Source: Pseudopedobacter saltans
GTDB lineage: Bacteria > Bacteroidota > Bacteroidia > Chitinophagales > Chitinophagaceae
Assembly: GCA_003241175.1 (NCBI GenBank)
Contig: QFOI01000167.1
Location: forward strand, 1 to 7,524
Direction: 5' to 3'
Length of the DNA stretch: 7,524 bases
Shown: one piece after another, positions 5,883 through 7,524 of the stretch
How positions within the stretch are numbered: the first letter of the stretch is position 1
Layout: every line of letters begins with the position of its first letter
Program-made: the position numbers and the translations under genes
The notes under the pieces: generated by a model
Told to the model about the DNA's origin: nothing
Seen by the model: the letters and a program-made list of their open reading frames with translations, nothing else
The model's database searches: none

Positions 5883-6296
5883 TTACCATTTATCAACATT
5901 CTCCGAAGCAAGGCTGCTAACTGTAGTAGATTCCTGATTTTCAACCACTTGTTCGGTATTGGTTGGTGCGTTTTGAGCTGTTGACTCTTCAGAATACTCT
6001 TCGTCGTATTCATGGTTGAAAGAATCAAAGTCAAAATCTGGCATCAATTCCGTTTTGACGTAATCAACTGCATCCGTCAAACCTTCGATGAACTTGTTGA
6101 AATCTTCTTTGTAAACAAAAATTTTGTGTCTATCATAACCTTCTTCATTGAATTTTTTTCTGCTTTCAGTGATGGTTAGATAGTAATCATTGGAACGAGT
6201 AGACTTGATGTCGAAGAAGTATGTCCTTCTTTTTCCGGCCCTGATTCGTTTGCTGTAAACGCTGTCTTGTTTTTTGTCGTTGTTGTCGTACGCCAC
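5883..6296 (-). CDS. DUF3276 PUR-type nucleic-acid-binding protein, GTG start
   Basis: The 137-residue protein contains one PUR-like repeat (about 12-82): SVYSKRIRAGKRRTYFFDIK, STRSNDYYLTITESRKKF, then HKIFVYKEDFNKFIEGLTDAVDYVK. This is the DUF3276 (PUR-alpha-like) family, common in Bacteroidota; relatives bind single-stranded DNA or RNA and probably act as dimers in the cytoplasm. Residues 86-137 form an acidic, Ser/Thr/Asn/Gln-rich, probably disordered tail ending VDKW. The first codon is GTG: there is no in-frame ATG between the upstream stop and the conserved domain, and GTG places 11 residues before SVYSKR, as expected. It is monocistronic, with a good promoter (6344-6372) and a palindromic terminator. 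The precise target and physiological role are unknown. Confidence 0.92.
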   Translation of the reverse strand: MAYDNNDKKQDSVYSKRIRAGKRRTYFFDIKSTRSNDYYLTITESRKKFNEEGYDRHKIFVYKEDFNKFIEGLTDAVDYVKTELMPDFDFDSFNHEYDEEYSEESTAQNAPTNTEQVVENQESTTVSSLASENVDKW

Positions 6297-6343
6297 AATT
6301 TTCTGATTTGGTTCTGAATGGAACAGTTTTTTTAAAATCAGGG

Positions 6344-6372
6344 CAAATATAATAAGCTTTTTAAATTACCAA
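6344..6372 (-). promoter_or_regulatory. Promoter of the PUR-protein gene
   Basis: On the minus strand a TTG (6372-6370) is followed after 18 bases by TATATTTG (6351-6344), an exact TAnnTTTG. The spacing falls in the 17-23 range known for Bacteroidota primary sigma-factor promoters. Transcription would begin near 6338, leaving a leader of about 40 bases before the GTG. This is the best promoter in the window. Confidence 0.7.
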
Positions 6373-6376
6373 TTTT

Positions 6377-6422
6377 TTACGCAATTTATTTGACCGCTAT
6401 ATTCAGAAAAACGATTGCGTAA
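6377..6422 (-). repeat. Inverted repeat between the ABC exporter stop and the PUR promoter
   Basis: TTACGCAAT (6377-6385) and ATTGCGTAA (6414-6422) are perfect 9-base arms separated by 28 bases. The near arm is only four bases upstream of the -33 TTG of the PUR promoter, and the far arm begins nine bases past the exporter stop. No T-run follows on the minus strand, so it is a poor terminator. A binding site for a regulator contacting two half-sites, or an mRNA 3'-end stem, are both possible. Confidence 0.5.
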
Positions 6423-6430
6423 GTAGTTTA

Positions 6431-7524
6431 TTACTGCTCTTCTAGGCTTTCTTCCTGATCCAATATCTGTTTGTTGTACAGTTTGGTATAATAGCCGTTT
6501 TGCTCTAGAAGTTCGTCGTGTGTGCCTATTTCAGAAATATTTCCGTTGTCCAATACGATGATTTTGTCAAAAGGAATCAAGGTAAATATCCGATGCGTAA
6601 TCAATATAGAGGTACGACCATGTAAGTATTGGTTGAGGTTGCCTAATATTTCATGTTCTGTTTTGTTGTCAACAGCACTTAGGCAATCATCCAAAAGAAG
6701 TATTTTGGGATCCTTTATCAATGCACGAGCAATGGATACACGTTGTTTTTGACCACCGCTCAATGTTACACCTCTTTCACCGATCTTGGTGTCAAAAGCC
6801 TGGTCCAGTTTGTCGATTTCAGATTCCACACTGGCGTAACGTGCGGCTTTTCGCGTGACAGCTTCGGATGGTGTTTCCTGTAATCCAAAATCAATGTTGT
6901 TCTTTATAGTATCACTAAAAAGAAAAACGTCTTGAGGTACGTAACCGATCTGATCTCTTAATCGTTGCAAGTCCAATGTTTTCAATGGTTGGTCGTCCAA
7001 GAGAATTTCGCCTACGTTCGGATCAAAAAAGCGTAGAAGCAATTGTGCCAATGTCGTTTTACCACTTCCTGTTTTGCCCAAAACCAAAACTTTTTCTCCG
7101 GGATGGATAGTAAGGTTAAGGTTATTTATGGCCTGTATATTGGTGTGTGAATAGGTAAAGCCAACATTGGAAAAAGTTATCTTGCCTTTTAGATGTAGTT
7201 CTGGTTGGTGAGCTGGATTTGTTATTTCAGGTTTAAGACGTAGAAATTCATTGAGTCTTTTTTGCGAAGCAGATGCTCTTTGTAGTAAACTAGAAATCCA
7301 GCCAATAGCGGTCATAGGAAAGGTGAGCATGGAAATATAGATCACGAACTCAACTATCAGCGAAACCTTATTCGGATCGTTTAATGCCATTTTGCTACCA
7401 ACCATGACAGTGACGATCGTACTTATACCAATAAGTAAGGCAATTGTCGGTTGATAAAAAGCATCTGTTTTGGCGAGGTCTACAGCATTTTTTCTGTATT
7501 CCTCACTGCTTTTTTGGAAAAAGG
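6431..7524 (-). CDS. ABC exporter half-transporter (membrane-ATPase fusion), 5' end missing
   Basis: The reading frame is open to the window edge; the first complete codon is at 7522, so 363 C-terminal residues are visible and the start is outside. They cover the end of the membrane domain (hydrophobic segments in PTIALLIGISTIVTVMV and VSLIVEFVIYISMLTFP) and the complete nucleotide-binding domain. Motifs, numbered in the fragment: Walker A GKTGSGKTT (149-157; bases 7078-7052), Q-loop YVPQDVFLFSDTI (194-206), signature LSGGQ (254-258), Walker B ILLLD (274-278), D-loop SAVD and H-loop ITHR. The residue after Walker B is Asp279, not the usual catalytic Glu (LLLDDCLSAVD). This pattern is typical of the MdlA/YheI-type partner in heterodimeric exporters for drugs or lipids. 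A second subunit gene is not in view. The substrate cannot be told from this sequence. No clear terminator follows the stop. Confidence 0.93.
   Translation of the reverse strand, partial: FFQKSSEEYRKNAVDLAKTDAFYQPTIALLIGISTIVTVMVGSKMALNDPNKVSLIVEFVIYISMLTFPMTAIGWISSLLQRASASQKRLNEFLRLKPEITNPAHQPELHLKGKITFSNVGFTYSHTNIQAINNLNLTIHPGEKVLVLGKTGSGKTTLAQLLLRFFDPNVGEILLDDQPLKTLDLQRLRDQIGYVPQDVFLFSDTIKNNIDFGLQETPSEAVTRKAARYASVESEIDKLDQAFDTKIGERGVTLSGGQKQRVSIARALIKDPKILLLDDCLSAVDNKTEHEILGNLNQYLHGRTSILITHRIFTLIPFDKIIVLDNGNISEIGTHDELLEQNGYYTKLYNKQILDQEESLEEQ

Noticed and set aside
7403..7405. ATG at 7405 as the start of the ABC exporter
   Set aside because: The frame stays open to the window edge and the upstream codons encode expected membrane-domain sequence (EEYRKNAVDLAKTDAFYQP), so this Met is internal.

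Overview
The window reads as ordinary chromosomal core DNA from a Bacteroidota bacterium, most likely of the Chitinophagia/Sphingobacteriia branch. Four things point there: AT-rich DNA, the rpmB-rpmG-DUF4295 cluster typical of this phylum, a DUF3276 (PUR-type) protein, and two exact matches to the Bacteroidota -7 promoter box TAnnTTTG. The class is inferred from general protein resemblance and is less certain than the phylum.

Left part, + strand (1-3980). A terminator-like hairpin and a perfect 9-bp inverted repeat precede pyrG (CTP synthase, complete). pyrG has an unusually strong Shine-Dalgarno sequence and an overlapping ATG-TAA start-stop. A strong terminator follows. Next is a secreted M1-family zinc metallopeptidase with its own candidate promoter and terminator.

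Middle (4014-4926). A small orphan lipoprotein gene on + converges on, and overlaps by 14 bp, a minus-strand gene for a two-helix membrane protein resembling the STM3941 family.

Right part, minus strand, read from right to left. The C-terminal half of an ABC exporter subunit runs off the right edge. Next is a GTG-started DUF3276/PUR nucleic-acid-binding protein with a well-formed promoter and a perfect-palindrome terminator. Last is the ribosomal cluster rpmB (bL28), rpmG (bL33) and a 56-residue DUF4295 gene, followed by two 3' hairpins.

The genes serve nucleotide supply, translation, RNA/DNA binding, export and extracellular proteolysis; they do not form one pathway. I see no mobile element, CRISPR array, tRNA or rRNA, and no stretch over 300 bases lacks a gene. 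I do not see a convincing new multi-gene system. The points most worth a second look are the pyrG leader, the inverted repeats next to the PUR-gene and rpmB promoters, and the degenerate catalytic site of the ABC exporter.
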